Origin: Amaurobius ferox
Taxonomy: Eukaryota > Arthropoda > Arachnida > Araneae > Amaurobiidae
Reading direction: 5' to 3'
DNA: 64,000 bases
Assembly: GCA_951213105.1 (NCBI GenBank)
Contig: OX578137.1
Location: forward strand, 55,241,236 to 55,305,235
The translations under genes and the position numbers were made by a program. The notes beneath the pieces are model-generated. The model ran no database searches. It was not told the DNA's origin and saw only the letters and a list, made by a program, of their open reading frames with translations. Below are positions 35,949 through 48,623 of the stretch, in pieces; position 1 is the stretch's first letter; each line of letters starts with the position of its first letter.

Positions 35949-37958
35949 TGGGGGGGAGTTGTGCATTTTATGATATATTAAAAACATTCTATCATATATT
36001 CCAAAGTTCTTAAACTTGTAAAAACCTAAAAATCATTCTTCTGAAAACACTCAAAAATATCTGAAATTTGCAAAAGTTCTAAAACTTCTAAAGTTCCTCT
36101 GACCTGAAAACATCCTAAAAATAAACTGAATTCTTAAATAAACAGAAAGTGGACCTATTGACCAGTTTCCCTACGTGTACAAATATGTACTCCTGTAAAA
36201 TATTAAAAATTGACACTTTACCTAAAAATAAAAACATTAAAAGTAAAAGAAAGAACACAGATTTTAGGTTTTCAAAATCTAACGTTTATTAAAATTTAAA
36301 CTTCACTTTTAAAATAATTTTTAAAACCTTTTACATCTCATTAACTAAAATCAAACATCTTAAATAATAAAAATAAATGGAATGGCCGGTCGTATAGTGG
36401 TAGTAAAAACGTTAGAATATTAAATTTTAAAGTTAACAATATTAAACTTATACAACTATTTATCAAAACTAAAATTTGGAATAAAAAGAACATAAGTTAG
36501 CCAAAAGGGGAATTTAGAACAAAAGTTAAACTTAACCTCAGGTTCAGGTGACCTAAAATATATAAGTCTAAAGGGGTCTTATTCTATGCTAGTTCAATTA
36601 AATTTTAAATAATGCAAAAGTAAATTAGCCTGAAATTTGAAGGAAAAGAATTATATCACCAAGGCTCCAAGATAAGCTTCCGAGATCTGCAGGAAAGGAC
36701 CCAACAGCAAAAACGTCACCAAAGTTCCCTTCTTTAAAGGCAAACACGGCAAAGGAGGGTTATGTCCATCAGAGGTGAGGAAAATCTCCGGCCGGATCCG
36801 AATTCCAAAAGATTCCAAATAGGACGTTTAGTAACGAAGAAATAAATTCTCCACACAGCTACACCGGATCTTTGACATCAGGACTGAATGCATCGCATAT
36901 GTCTGGTGCTTTTCACCAAAAATGACGCTCCAGTTCTTCATAATAAGAGCAGCATAACCCGGGAGAACCAAACACTTAGTTGACGTGTTAACTCATCTCC
37001 GCTGACATCGCAGAAACTCTATTTAGAGGATGGGAGACCAATAACACCTCCAATCGTTCCGTCCGTCTAGACATAACAAACGTCCGGCTCCCACATCATC
37101 CAGACGAAACATTTTCAGAGAGCATGGAAGGAGGAATCAATTAAGCGAAAAAACATCAAAAGAATGTTGGTTTAACAGTCAGAAGAATTCATCTCGGAGT
37201 AAACTAAACACATGCTTAGATGAGAATAAAAAAAAACGTTCCATTTCGAAACCGAACTTCGGCTCGGCTCGCGCCGAAGCGCTAAAAACAACAGCTTTAA
37301 CAGATCACATCTTAGGTTCTAATCAATTGCAAAAGAGAAGACAAGAGAAAGAGAGCGAAAAAGTGCGCGATTTGCTTATATACTGCGAAACATCGCTGCC
37401 ACAGATTGTAAACAAAATTATCGATGAACGATAAAATAATTAATGACAGACGATTTTAATATTACGATCAACCAATTAAAAACTCGAAACTTTAAAGAAG
37501 AGAAATGGAATTTCAAAGCAGACGAAAATTAAAAGGAAATGAAGTGAAACGATTTGGAAAATACGAATTCGGCAATAATTTAAATATGGACGATTCTGAA
37601 ATATTTAAAACGCTGAAAATAGAATAAAACTGTAAAATTGCGATGAATTAATCAATTTTTAACAGAGAGCAATAAATTTGGAATCAAATTAAAGGGAATA
37701 AAAAGGGCAATAAATGGAATCACAAATTAGCCAATTTAAATAAATTTAAATTGCTAAAACCTAAAAAGAACGAACTTTTGCCGTTTTTAACACAAAACCT
37801 ATTGAAAAGAACCTATTTGAACAAAGAATATCAAAAACCTAAACAATTGGAAGATGAATAACTAAAAGAGAATGACTATGTAAATAAGACCCCTGAACAC
37901 ATTTAAACTAAAAACAAAACACCTAAAATAATTAAATATCCAAAAGTATAACCCAACA
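35946..37958 (-). mobile_element. LTR-like segment with TGTTGGG...CCCAACA ends, 2.0 kb
   Basis: The ends form a 7-bp inverted repeat of the TG...CA type usual for LTRs. On the minus strand TATATAAG (37382-37375) is followed by a GC-rich stretch with a CTTCGGC/GCCGAAG hairpin (37257-37279), which looks like a core promoter. AATAAA also occurs on the minus strand near 36290. No retroviral-type coding is visible and no matching second LTR is present, so a solo LTR is the best guess. No 4-6 bp target duplication is seen; instead a 51-bp direct repeat lies on both sides. It could also be another unknown element. Confidence 0.4.
37375..37382 (-). promoter_or_regulatory. Possible TATA box of the LTR-like segment
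   Basis: GCAGTATATAAGCAAAT on the minus strand. The GC-rich, hairpin-containing sequence about 100 bases downstream fits a transcribed leader. Sequence-only call. Confidence 0.35.
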
Positions 37959-37965
37959 ACCCAAA

Positions 37966-37999
37966 GTATATTCTCTTCATGGGCATGAAGAGAATATAC
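37966..37999. other. 34-bp perfect palindrome, 16-bp arms
   Basis: GTATATTCTCTTCATG (37966-37981), a GG spacer, then CATGAAGAGAATATAC (37984-37999); all 16 pairs match. It overlaps the right copy of the 51-bp direct repeat. Confidence 0.9.
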
Positions 38000-38025
38000 A
38001 CAGTATGTTAAAAATTGACTTGTGT
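37975..38025 (+). repeat. 51-bp direct repeat, right copy
   Basis: Identical to 35898-35948 and 2077 bases away. This copy includes part of the complete palindrome and is the likelier original. Confidence 0.9.
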
Positions 38026-39094
38026 ATAGAATAATCACTGACAGAAAGAGATCAATTGAACAAAAATTGACTATAAACGTAAAATGGAAAGGTCATATCG
38101 AGTTTGAAAACATTCTCGCAAACTAAATGCAATTCAATGTCTTTTAGACTTTAAAAGAATGCTTGAAAATGCAGGTATAATTGATATAAATTGTAAGGAA
38201 AATTGTATCTAAAAATTAAAAAATAATAAAAATGTATATTTAATATAATTTTTCTACAACTCGAGGAGTTATTATTAAGTATGTCATAAGTTCCAGTTTA
38301 TCATCAAATATGTAATATTATGTAATAATATTACTGAGAACGTAATTCCTTAAATAAGTCAAATTTGGCAAAAGATATTCTTTCATATTTTTAAAATTTA
38401 GAAAAAAAATAAAAAACTTGATAAATTTGTTTTAAGTGTAATTTTTTTTATTAACTATATAGTTGTTTGTCTTGAATTAGAGGCAAGTACTATAAACATT
38501 AACTACCTATACATGCCAAAACTTTATATTTTCTCGCTTTCTTTATACTCTATGGAAAAATCCCACAGTTTTAAGTTACAAATTCAATAAATGTTACAAT
38601 CTCAGGAACAACCAGGAGGAGAAATTATAAAGATTTATACTATAATTTTGTAAAACAAAAATTAAATTCATGCTTACGTTTTATCTTATGCAGTTACTTT
38701 TTGATTACATCTATAAAAAAATCGCTATATTTGTATAATCTTAAGCTTCTGTAATTTATGTGTGTGATGCCAATAAAATACTGATGTTCATTTTTTGTGA
38801 AATATAGACATATAAATAGTCAATTTATCGTTTTTAACAACAAATAGCGTACAGAATTACAGAAATTCAACATATTAGTATTTTAGACCTAAAATCCTGA
38901 GTGTTTAATATAAACTCTCATTTAAACTAAAAACTCTCTATATTCGGTTATAAACACTTTAAACTTTATTAGAATATATGAATTGAAAGTAAGTTAAATG
39001 TCACTCATAGCAATTAAAACATGTAGCAGTTTGTATATCAGTCAAACTGCTCTGTACAACTTTTGCAACTATATTTCATCATGTGAAAGATAAG
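38026..39094. other. AT-rich DNA, no gene seen
   Basis: No frame over 60 codons of note and no recognisable repeat. Confidence 0.55.
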
Positions 39095-39790
39095 ATATAT
39101 GCATAAAATAATTAGTATTAAACTTGAGAACAAATAAAATAAAATAAAATGTCATAATTCAGAAAATAAAAAAAAATGTATAAATGTACGATTCCTGATT
39201 TTATGCAATTAAATACAGTTATTCACATTAGAACTATGAACAATATGTATATAATTTTCTTCGTTTATATCTGTATAAAGAAACTAATTTTAATGTAAAC
39301 ATATTGACTCCTTTACTTTTTTTTATTTAAGAATAAGAATTTATAGATATAAATTTGCAAAAAATTAAATCTACGACAAATTTTACACTATTTATTTGAA
39401 GAATAAATGAAACAAAATCAAATGTTATAAATCAGAGAAAAATTTTTAAATGTATGATCCTTGATTTTTTATATTCAAATACAGCAATTTATATTAGAAC
39501 TATGAATAATAAATAGATAACGTTCATCGTTTTTATCTATATCAAGAAACTAAGAAACTAATTTTAATGAATTGACTCCTTCGCTTTTTTTTCTCATATA
39601 AGAATAGGTATTTATAGATATAAATTTACAAAAACATTAAATCTACTGCAAATTTTACAGTATTTAACTGACATTATTGATATAAATGTCACTTTCTTAT
39701 TTAAGAATAAGTATTTATATATATAAATTTGCAAAAACTTTAAATCTACGAAAAATTTTACAGTATTTAATTGACAATCTCAATATAAAT
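39095..39790 (+). repeat. Tandem repeat of about 271 bp, 2.3 copies
   Basis: GAATAAG-ATTTATAGATAT followed by AAATTTGCAAAAA recurs at 39331, 39602 (271 bases on) and, after a shortened unit, 39705. Preceding words such as AATACAGTTATTCACATTAG and CAATTTATATTAGAACTATG also align between units. The copies are clearly diverged, so it is old. Confidence 0.7.
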
Positions 39791-39990
39791 ATGAACATTA
39801 ATATGTAATAGCATATAATATATCCATTAATATATCTTAGCAATAACCAGTTCAGCCTAATACTCATTAATATAATTCGTAAAAACTACAATAAAGAAGA
39901 AAATTCTTTAATTAGCTTACCCTTCTACAGCATTCAGTTTTCTATTATATCCAAGTTAGCACTATGTTGAAAATAAATTTGATATATTTT

Positions 39991-40620
39991 CCTTAAGCAA
40001 ATAACAATAAAAATAATATTAGACTTTTTGTGGATTATATATGTATTCTTTATTGTTCTTTATTGTTTTATTGTTATTTGATATATGCTTTATCATTTAT
40101 TATATATATTTGATAGTATATGCTTTATTGTTATTTGATAAATTTGATATATACCTTGGCCTTCATAATCATTTTAAAACTACATTGCTATATAAAACTT
40201 AGTCATAAATAAATATCTGATTTATAATCTTAATCTGCTCATAGCATAGTAAAACTCTTAAAAAGCCGCACATTGTAAAATGTAAACAACGGTCAGTGTC
40301 ACTATACCCTATTCAAACTCTCACACAAAGACAAGAGGGGAACTGAGAGGATTCAAAATATCAACACTTAGCATGACGTCAGAGCGGACACCCCTTATCC
40401 AAGGCCAGGTCCAAAGAAGAAGAGAAGAAGAATCACGATAGCCTCGATAGCCCAGCGACGCGCCTGGGGGGGATAGAGAGCAAAATATATCAGACCGTAT
40501 TAAAATATAACAAAAACATTTACTTACAAACAAACACACCTATAAATATATACAAGCAAACTGAATACATATATAATCCACAAAAAGTTTAATATTATTT
40601 TTATTGTTATTTGCTTAAGG
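39991..40620. mobile_element. Element with 58-bp terminal inverted repeats (MITE-like), 630 bp
   Basis: CCTTAAGCAAATAACAATAA... (39991-40048) is the inverse of 40563-40620 with one mismatch in 58. The interior holds TTATTG-rich sequence and a less AT-rich part (40310-40490). There is no transposase. A minus frame at 40321-40539 is unmatched. I found no convincing target duplication, so the superfamily is unknown. The near-perfect arms suggest recent activity or gene conversion between arms. Confidence 0.8.
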
Positions 40621-43015
40621 ACAATATAAAGGAGGTGAACATGGTAACATACTACTTAAATCCCTACTAACGGAGAGCGAAGAAAAGTAATCCTGAAATT
40701 ATTGACCCAAACATTGGCAGCAAATACTCTTGCGTTGGTCCATGGTCTGTGGGTATCATCGAGTTCCAAAACAGAATGATTCTTTATTTTATTTCCTCAA
40801 AAACTTCTCTCTTTGCAAATTTTTACTCTCTCTCTGTTGTGGCTTACCCGCCAAAGGCCGTACACTGTCAATTATAATGTCCATGGTTTATATAGTATAA
40901 CCATAAATTTGTTGCAATCTGAAAACAAATGCGCACGCATTTCCATGTTTCTCGAGTTCACGTAGCAACGTGAGTATGTTCTGAAGTTTTTAGTCGAAAG
41001 CAATCGCAATTGTAGTTTGAACTGTCCGCAATGGACGCATGTATAAATTTGGACTTGTAAATTGGAAAGTCTTCAACGGACGTTTGTATTAGTTTGTTTA
41101 TAGTTTAGTAATTAAATACAGTCCACATTTAGAAGAATTATAGTTTTCTTGATTTAGTTTTGTCTCACGGCAATCATACCAAAACACTCTCCAAATATTC
41201 TAAAATTAGCCTTCCATTCTCTCCTTTACTCCTGGGCGTCCATTTTTCGCCCCCAGGCAATTGACTATTGGTGCATTTAATCACTTATAACGTAAGGAGC
41301 GTCCAAGACTCCCCCGTAACATCTTATATTACATCGGGGTATTTGAAAAGTCCCGTTGTCTTCCTTTTTCTGCCGCCCAAAGCCGTTTTTGCAGTAAACA
41401 CGATAATCCAGGTTTCCGAACCTTGTCAGATATCTTTAAATTTCGACTATGAGTTACTTTTGGATCGTAGAAAACTGTCATCCATGATTAGTCTTGGCGA
41501 AAACCAAAAACATACACAAATCTGTATAGACTTCATTCAAAATGTGCAGATAAAATCATTCAAAAGTGTATTCATGGTTTTTATTTGTCAATAAAAATAT
41601 GTCAAACCCATACAATGAAGAGTTTTACTTGTCTGACAATTTATTTCATAGTCATTGACAAAATCCCAAAGACATGCATTTTCAAAGCTACACACAAGTT
41701 TAAAAACACCATTAAATGAAACTTCGATGAGGAATCATTTAATAGTGCGTTTTATTATTATCCTGCCGTAGAGATCATCCAAAGTGTGTAGAACAGATGC
41801 AAGGATGGCCGAGATGTGTGGTCTAGAAAGACTGTGGTATCGCCCCCTTTATTTTATGGCAAATCCATTCTTTCTGAGATCAGAGTGTTACCTTCCCTAG
41901 AATATCTGGCACTGAATTTTACTGTAGTGACCTAATTTTTGTGTGACAAAAATGTCTGTTCATGAATACACCGAATCTGATCAATTATCCAAATCGTTTA
42001 AGTTATATTGTTTAACTTCACTCTGTCACTTTTATGGCACATTGTGTGGTTCCGGCTTTATTACCACTTGTTGCATTAACTTACACTGTTAAAGATGTTT
42101 CAGAATACTTAGTTATTGATTATATAAAAATATTCCCTTCTATTATGCACATTTACGTTTAGTGTTATTTTGTGTCATTACAAAGGCAATAAATAGTAGA
42201 TGAAAGAAAAATATGAGTATTTTGCAACTGTCGAAGCTGATTTTGCAAAACTAAATATTAGCAAATTAATTTCAGAGTAAATACAAATTTTCTTTGTTTT
42301 TAAAAGCTAAATAATGATTGCTACAAAATTTTAACCATTTCCATACGTCGCCGTGACGTAGTTATATGTAAATTTTCATGCAAATCAAACAAGCGGTTCT
42401 AAGTATTGCAATTTCAATTAGTGTATTTTTAATTACAAAACATATAGACGTGTTAATATTAATTTTTAATTAATGCATACATCTTAGCTTTAAAATCCAC
42501 ACAATATACAGAATGTCAATACTAAGTGTAATTAGGATCTACAGTTCTTAATGTACATATATTTTAGTTGGGGGTAAGATTTATTATTTTTAATCTACGT
42601 CATAAATGATGTTATAATTATACGTCAAGCACCAAAATATTTATATTGAATACCGATGAAAATGCGATATTACAAGAAATAAAAATATCGATTTTAAAAG
42701 TGATGTTAACAGTGGTGATAAAAATATTTTAAAGGTGAGCACTTAACTTTAAATACTGGAATTCTATTATAATAATTCTAACAGTTTCTAGTCATTCAAG
42801 AGGAAATAGCGAAAGGAATAAATGTGATGGTCAGCTTTATTTTAACTTTGTAATATTCAGTGGACTTTACATAAGTAGACATTTTAAAATTAATCACACT
42901 TTTTTGTTTATATAGCTAAAAAAAAGATTAGCTTTTGTTATACTATAATTATTCCTATTATATGAATGGTGATTTGATTACGAAACACTTTCCAACTTCA
43001 ATGCAATTTCATTTA
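40621..43015. other. No recognised gene
   Basis: A plus frame of 108 codons (41268-41594) has no family resemblance. The stretch 40800-41200 contains a TATATAGTATAACC box and less biased composition and could be an old LTR, but I found no matching ends. The rest is AT-rich. Confidence 0.4.
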
Positions 43016-43315
43016 AACATCTCTAAAATGCGATATATTCCTCGTTAATATTTAAAAAAATATCACAATACTATATTAATTTATTATATATGAAAACTTA
43101 AAACTTCATCGCAAAAAATGAACTTCATTCAAATGGCGCCATTGAAATGTAAATTGCCTGGTTGAAACATCTCTAAAATGCGATACATTCCTCGGTAATG
43201 TCTTTAAAATTATCATAATACTACACTAATTTATTATATTTGAAAACTTCATCGAAAACAACTGAAATTTATTCAAATGCCGCCATCGAAATATAACACG
43301 TCTGTATCTCTTTAT
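43016..43315 (+). repeat. 150-bp tandem duplication
   Basis: AACATCTCTAAAATGCGATA begins at 43016 and again at 43166. The rest aligns in order (TTCCTCG-TAAT, TTTATTATAT, AACTTCATCG, TTCAAATG-CGCCAT). A third, more degraded copy may extend to about 43500. Confidence 0.8.
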
Positions 43316-45635
43316 AAAAGTAGAATTTCATTCATAAACATTTTTCCATTCATTTCATTCATCACGATACTATAGCAAATTATTTTATTTAAAAACTTAA
43401 AATCATGGAGATACAAGTAATAAAACTCTATGTTTAACACTTCATCGAAAAAAATCCTCCTTCTCTCTGTAAAATCAATGAATATTTCATTCATATCAGC
43501 TATGCAGACTCTATGAGCTAAATAATTTTGCGTTAAAGAAATGCAACAATCCTTATACAACTTATTCTATATATTTTGCTGTTTACATTTTCCATCAGTG
43601 AAAAATAGGCTTCGTTGTAGAAATAATCAAATTTGGATGATCATTTAAACTCAAATATATTGTAATTGCATTGTTTCAGTACGTAGATGCACAGAATTTA
43701 AGCAAACATGAAGCGGTTTTAGGACGGACACAACACTCAATATGAATTAAAAGAACTTTAAAAATCATAATTTTGACATAAGATGGATGCCATATTTTAT
43801 TTTGAAGTGGCTCACGTGATGTCTTCATATAATAGTTACGTGATCGCTTCATATAAGAGGTGTAATTATTACTTTAATTTTTATTTTAAAAACTACTGAA
43901 TATATTTTAATGAAATGTTTTTTATATATTTTATGGGATAATTTGAATATTTCCTTAAATTTTCGAAGCAATTTGTGAATTTTAAATTCACTTAAAAAAT
44001 GTTTGAAAAATTAAGTCCCTTAGGGTTCGATGTATTTCATTTTTTCGACCCGGGTTCAATCCAAAACTAATTCGGTGATATTATTCATTTAAATTCCCAT
44101 AGATCCACAGACCGTCTGAACAACATACTAACATTTCATTTTGATAAAATCATTTTTACGGCAGTTATCGTGCTAACGGACAGACAGACACAATGAACAA
44201 AGTCATAAATACTTTTCAACTTTGTTGTAAAGTGTTAAAAATCGGTGGTCTCGCCAGTCGAAGTAGTTTTACATAAATAACGTCTTGTAAAATCAAAATA
44301 TTAAAGTATCAAAATTATAACAGTGATGATAAAATTATTTACTTAATTTGTAATTAATAATTAGGTTGATTCGAATTCGAAATCGTAATAGTGCATATAG
44401 TATAACTCCGTACATCGCCTGTTTTCGCTAAAACCCACATGACGCGCAGTTCGGCTTCAACCTGTAAATAACATACTTCATAAATGATAACCAGTAAAGT
44501 GGAGCCTTTGAAATGGAGAGACAGTTATTTTCGATTTCAATTAATTATAAAAATTACTATTTAAAATCTTCAAATTAGCTACTTAAATATTCATTAACAA
44601 TTTACAATTCGTACTTAAAAATTATTATGCATGATAAAAGGGGTATGTTTGGTTTGGCTTTCACAGTCATCTGAAGGTGTCTTTGGACATAGAATTTGTC
44701 ATCATTTCAGCTATGAGTTCCCCTGAATTCATCTGGATTGTCACACTGGGCACATTATCAATCTGTTTTGTCTCTGATTCGTGTCTGATTGCATTACCTT
44801 CGTATCTTAATTCGATTGTGTTTTTTTACTCGGACTTGCAACATTCCAACTGGCTCTCCCTTCATCTGCTCATTGACTAATGACTTAGTTCTGGTGGCCA
44901 CGTGACCTTTTGTCGTGTGTAGGACTTCTTTATGGCCTCATCGTAAATAACTTCGAATTGAACGCCAAGTCTTGGCGTCAGATTACCTTGAGCAATTGTA
45001 AGCATGACCTAATATTTTATTTCTTAGGTCTCAACTTGACGTTGATTTCTTGTACCATAACATCGCAGTATAAAATATATCACTTGCCACCGTCTGTCAT
45101 TGCAACAACCACTTTTTCAAAATAATTTACAATATTAAATTATCGACATTATAACCACTACATCTCGAAAAGTAAGAACAGGCTCCAAAATGTAATTATA
45201 CATTCTTAAAATGTGTTCAAAAGGCTTCAGATTACTCGCTTACTGTTAATAGCTAGCTAAAATATCGAAATTAGATCCACCATTTTAAAATTATTCAAAA
45301 TATTAAAATCGAAACTACAATAACCACTATGGTTCGAAAACACCGGACTGGTAGCTAAGAGGCAAGCGTTTAAAAGTGCCCACTCAACTGCCCGGCTGTG
45401 GATGTCGCTGTGTCCGTTTAGAGTGTAATATAATCCGCCCCATGTGGTGCACCATTATAATATCATGTGACTGCAAAATGTTTCACGATCCGGTCGCTAA
45501 AAACGGGTGAATAATTTGGCAATCAAGTGTCCAGCCAGTTAAGAGAAATAAACAATAAAAATAAAAAACTGAACCCGATGCGAAATCCAATTACATATCT
45601 TTGTAGAACCTTCAAATAACTACAAATTCATCATT
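43316..45635. other. No intact gene; possible decayed frames
   Basis: Frames at 44677-44880 and 44910-45125 on plus, and broken minus frames over 45090-44660, are unmatched. Words near 44155-44190 (GCAGTTATCGTGCTAACGGA, then CAGACAGACAC) look like a piece of a dispersed element. No promoter or RNA gene seen. Confidence 0.4.
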
Positions 45636-45639
45636 ATAT

Positions 45640-45685
45640 ACATTCATATATATATATGTGTGTGTGCGTGTGTGTCTGCATGTGA
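45640..45685. repeat. TA/TG microsatellite
   Basis: ATATATATATATGTGTGTGTG followed by GTGTGTGTCTGCATGTG: a compound dinucleotide repeat. Confidence 0.9.
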
Positions 45686-45709
45686 AATTCATTCAATATA
45701 GGAATGCAA

Positions 45710-46020
45710 AGTACAATTTTCTCCAGTGCAAAAGGCCAGTCCGAACACGTTTCACTAAAAATCGAAATCACATTAAACAAAGATATCGGTTTTTAAATTG
45801 ACACCGACATCTGACAATATCACTGGAGATAAACGCACTTTCATGGAAAGCACGCAACTTCAAAATATCGAAATTCAATCAATCTAAAGCAATTAAGCTT
45901 GAGTAATTTATACAGATAGTGACTATATGAAACGATTTGATGGCAAATTATAGACAACACTTTATTTAAACATCAAACAAGGAAGTAGGAAATTAAGAGA
46001 GTTAAAAATCAGGCGAGTTA
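45710..46020 (+). repeat. Interspersed repeat family X, copy 2
   Basis: Same orientation as copies 1 and 3. Diagnostic words: TTGACACCGACATCTGACAA, GCACGCAACTTCAAAATATC, GAAGTAGGAAATTAAGAGAG. Similarity to copy 1 extends some 70 bases further left than to copy 3. Confidence 0.6.
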
Positions 46021-46083
46021 AGAGTTTAATTATAAGATTATTAAGTTGCGTTCCGAATGATTATTATTTCTTGCTCTAGATAA

Positions 46084-46876
46084 AAAGGGGGATTTGAATC
46101 ACTGTGTGAGACCAGGCAATATTTAGGCAGTGTTAATGTACGAAAATTATGATATCTACCAAATCACACAAAAGCACAGACTCGTAGGCATCAGTTTACG
46201 ACAACCCTGACCCGGGAGATCATGAGAGCAATAAATAAAGGCACTTATTTACAAGTTACTTGTTACAAGTGTGGCTGGGTTAGAAAATCTACTGGGGGAC
46301 AAAGCTGAGACAATTCAGATTGTTTAACAAATTAACCAATGAAGAAGTGTTGCTACATCGCTCTGAGGACAACCAATGTGATACGGAGGGCATGTCTGAA
46401 CCTCAGGCAAAACCATGCGGCCACAAGGAGAGAAAGTTCAAGTAATTTCAGTCATTATGGAATAATATATGCATTTCAGAGGTTGAAGAGTCAGTATTGA
46501 TATACTCAGACATGGTGCAAGAGTCTCTATTGAGAGATGGCCATAACAGTCTACTTTAATAAATTAGAGGCAATGCTGGCCAAGGAGGTGATTTAACAGC
46601 CAATATTCAGTCATCATTTGGATAAAGAATTGATCTGACAAACAAGGATGAATGAACGGTTAAAAAGGTAGTGCTTCAAAAATAATGTCAAGCAAAGATT
46701 GCCAAGTTAAGATAGTGTTCAATATTTAGAGTGTGCTTGAGTACCTATAACAAAGGGCAATAAAGATCCAATATATGTTTCAATGTCTAAAGGCAACAGC
46801 AGAGGTATGTGCAAATTGAGATCCTGGTGATTTTAGGCAAATAGATATCTGGTCTCACACAGCCAGTCTCCCCTTT
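46084..46876. mobile_element. Element with terminal inverted repeats, about 790 bp
   Basis: AAAGGGG (46084) then CTGTGTGAGACCAG (46102-46115) at the left are mirrored by CTGGTCTCACACAG (46849-46862) and CCCCTTT (46870-46876) at the right. The 14-bp inner and 7-bp outer repeats are perfect, with about 10 diverged bases between. The interior is less AT-rich than its flanks and may be remnant coding sequence, but no transposase motif is readable. Superfamily not determined. Confidence 0.7.
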
Positions 46877-48213
46877 AAATATATATATATATATATCCGG
46901 GAGTTGTGACGCGGGGAGCGGGAATCACATTCTCCCGGCCAATTTTTGGTATCTTGCTTTCATGTTCATTATTCCTTTACGGTTAGATATTGTTATCCTC
47001 TTTGTTGAGCTGAGCCATAAAAGTGTGATTTCATGTTTTTTAACATGGTTTATAATATTTTATGTGATATATATATATACAATTATTGTAAGTTAATTAT
47101 GTAGTATGTTAATATATTATATTTTGGAAATCACACAAAGAATTAATGGTGGGTTATAATGTAGCAACAATGCAACGTACGGTTATATGATTTGCGGGCG
47201 ATTTAAGAATGAGAATAATTTAAGTCAACCCAAATTCACTATTTAATATTTAAAAAGAAACTAACTGGATGTTCTCTCTTTTTTTGTGTACAACACACTA
47301 TACTAGTGCAAAAGTCAAAATCCTGGGACTAATTTCATTTTTGTCTAACCCTTCAAGATAGATCGTGACAAAAAAATTATCTTATTTAGAATTATCTTGC
47401 AACAGACCATACCGCTAATATTGCCACTAAATTATAAATAAATAGTTTGAAAAAAAGTGGTTCTCAGAGTGAGATTCGCGAACTCCTGTAATAATTCTCC
47501 CTAATTTAAGCAGCAAAGAATTGAAGAATTTTGCAAAACATTTGTAAATGTTGCATTACTGCTATTTTAATTTCTGTGAAGTAAAAACAGTGATTTTTAA
47601 TAATTGAAGATGTTACCTAATCCGATGATCAAGATTAAAAGAAGAATGCCAATCTAATTATTTATTGATTTAAACCATGATTCTATCAAGATTTCGAAAC
47701 GTATCTTCAGTATTTTCAGCGCAACCTATAGGGGAAAGTCGATACTTTTTCATCTTTACTTTCTTAATCCTTTACATCTACATTTTCCATTTTACAAAAT
47801 CATCATCTCAACTGTGTTTGAATTTTTATATATTTTAGCCGATTCATCTATCAGTCTTCTTACTCCGATTAACCCGATATTCAGAGATTTTGAACCGTTT
47901 GCTTCAGCTGATTAGTCGAACATCAGTTCAATTATACATGCGAAGTTGTCAACATTCCTGATTGTCTGGGGTTTTCATTATGCCAGTAAACTGATAGATT
48001 TTTAATCATGCATTCTTAGCTAAAACAGTGTCATGATCGGCACTAACCAGACTTTTCTTTGATTCTTTGCATCACTGTTTACATTCATACAAAAAGATTT
48101 GAAACTTTTATTGCCTTAGTTATTCTACAATTTTGATATTACAAAAGGCATCAACCTGCTTCAACGTCAATTAATGAGCAATGAACATCATGGCAAACAA
48201 GTCAACCAATAAA
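46877..48213. other. No recognised gene
   Basis: It starts with a short (AT)n run and a CCGGGAG...CTCCCGG stem around 46898-46939. The rest is AT-rich with no repeats or frames that I can identify. Confidence 0.5.
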
Positions 48214-48292
48214 CTTTAAAATCAAAGACAACCAAATAAGTGGTTAAAAGGTCATTTATTAAAATCTCCTTATTATGACATGCAAAATCACA

Positions 48293-48338
48293 TAGCCAAA
48301 GCGCTTTCGGACGTTACCATGCCCTTCATCAGTGGCTA
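48293..48338 (-). ncRNA. Hammerhead ribozyme-like motif, better-preserved arm
   Basis: Minus strand, 5' to 3': UAGCCA (stem I), CUGAUGA (48332-48326), an extra A, stem II GGGCAU with ACGUCC, GAAA (48308-48305), the self-complementary AGCGCU for stem III (48305-48300), U at the cleavage position (48299), then UGGCUA pairing with UAGCCA (48298-48293). The core order and stem I are as in type I hammerheads. The very short palindromic stem III is the form known from Penelope-like elements, thought to act as dimers. Departures: the extra A before stem II and one A-C mismatch in it. Confidence 0.6.
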
Positions 48339-48623
48339 AGTAACATAAAGTGCGAACAAGTGCCTAAATACAGGCGGCCCTCGACTTTCGCTGTTTCGCA
48401 CATTTTTAAAAATTCAATTTTTTAAAGCTTTTCGTCGATATTGCAAAACTCGTTCTCTTCCATGCAGTCACTCCCACGGAGGCCTGTAGCTCGCGCTCAC
48501 TCACACATTGCCGCCTAGATTAGCAGACTTTTCGGAATCGTTGGGACGTCACTAAGGTTCCGAGCCGCAGTGGTGGGGGAACGAATGTCTACAATGTATT
48601 AAACAGGTTTAGTCTTGCGTTAG

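Noticed and set aside
36383..36410. GGTCGTATAGTGGTAGT, resembling a tRNA-Asp A box
   Set aside because: No B box, no acceptor pairing and no cloverleaf in the following 60 bases.
41268..41594. 108-codon plus frame
   Set aside because: No family resemblance, no conserved neighbour and no support beyond length.
44045..44062. CCCGGGTTCAATCC, resembling a tRNA T-arm/B box
   Set aside because: No matching A box at the right distance and no acceptor stem; isolated word.
45345..45415. GGTAGCTAAGAGGC, A-box-like word, possible tRNA-derived SINE
   Set aside because: No B box downstream and only one copy in the window.
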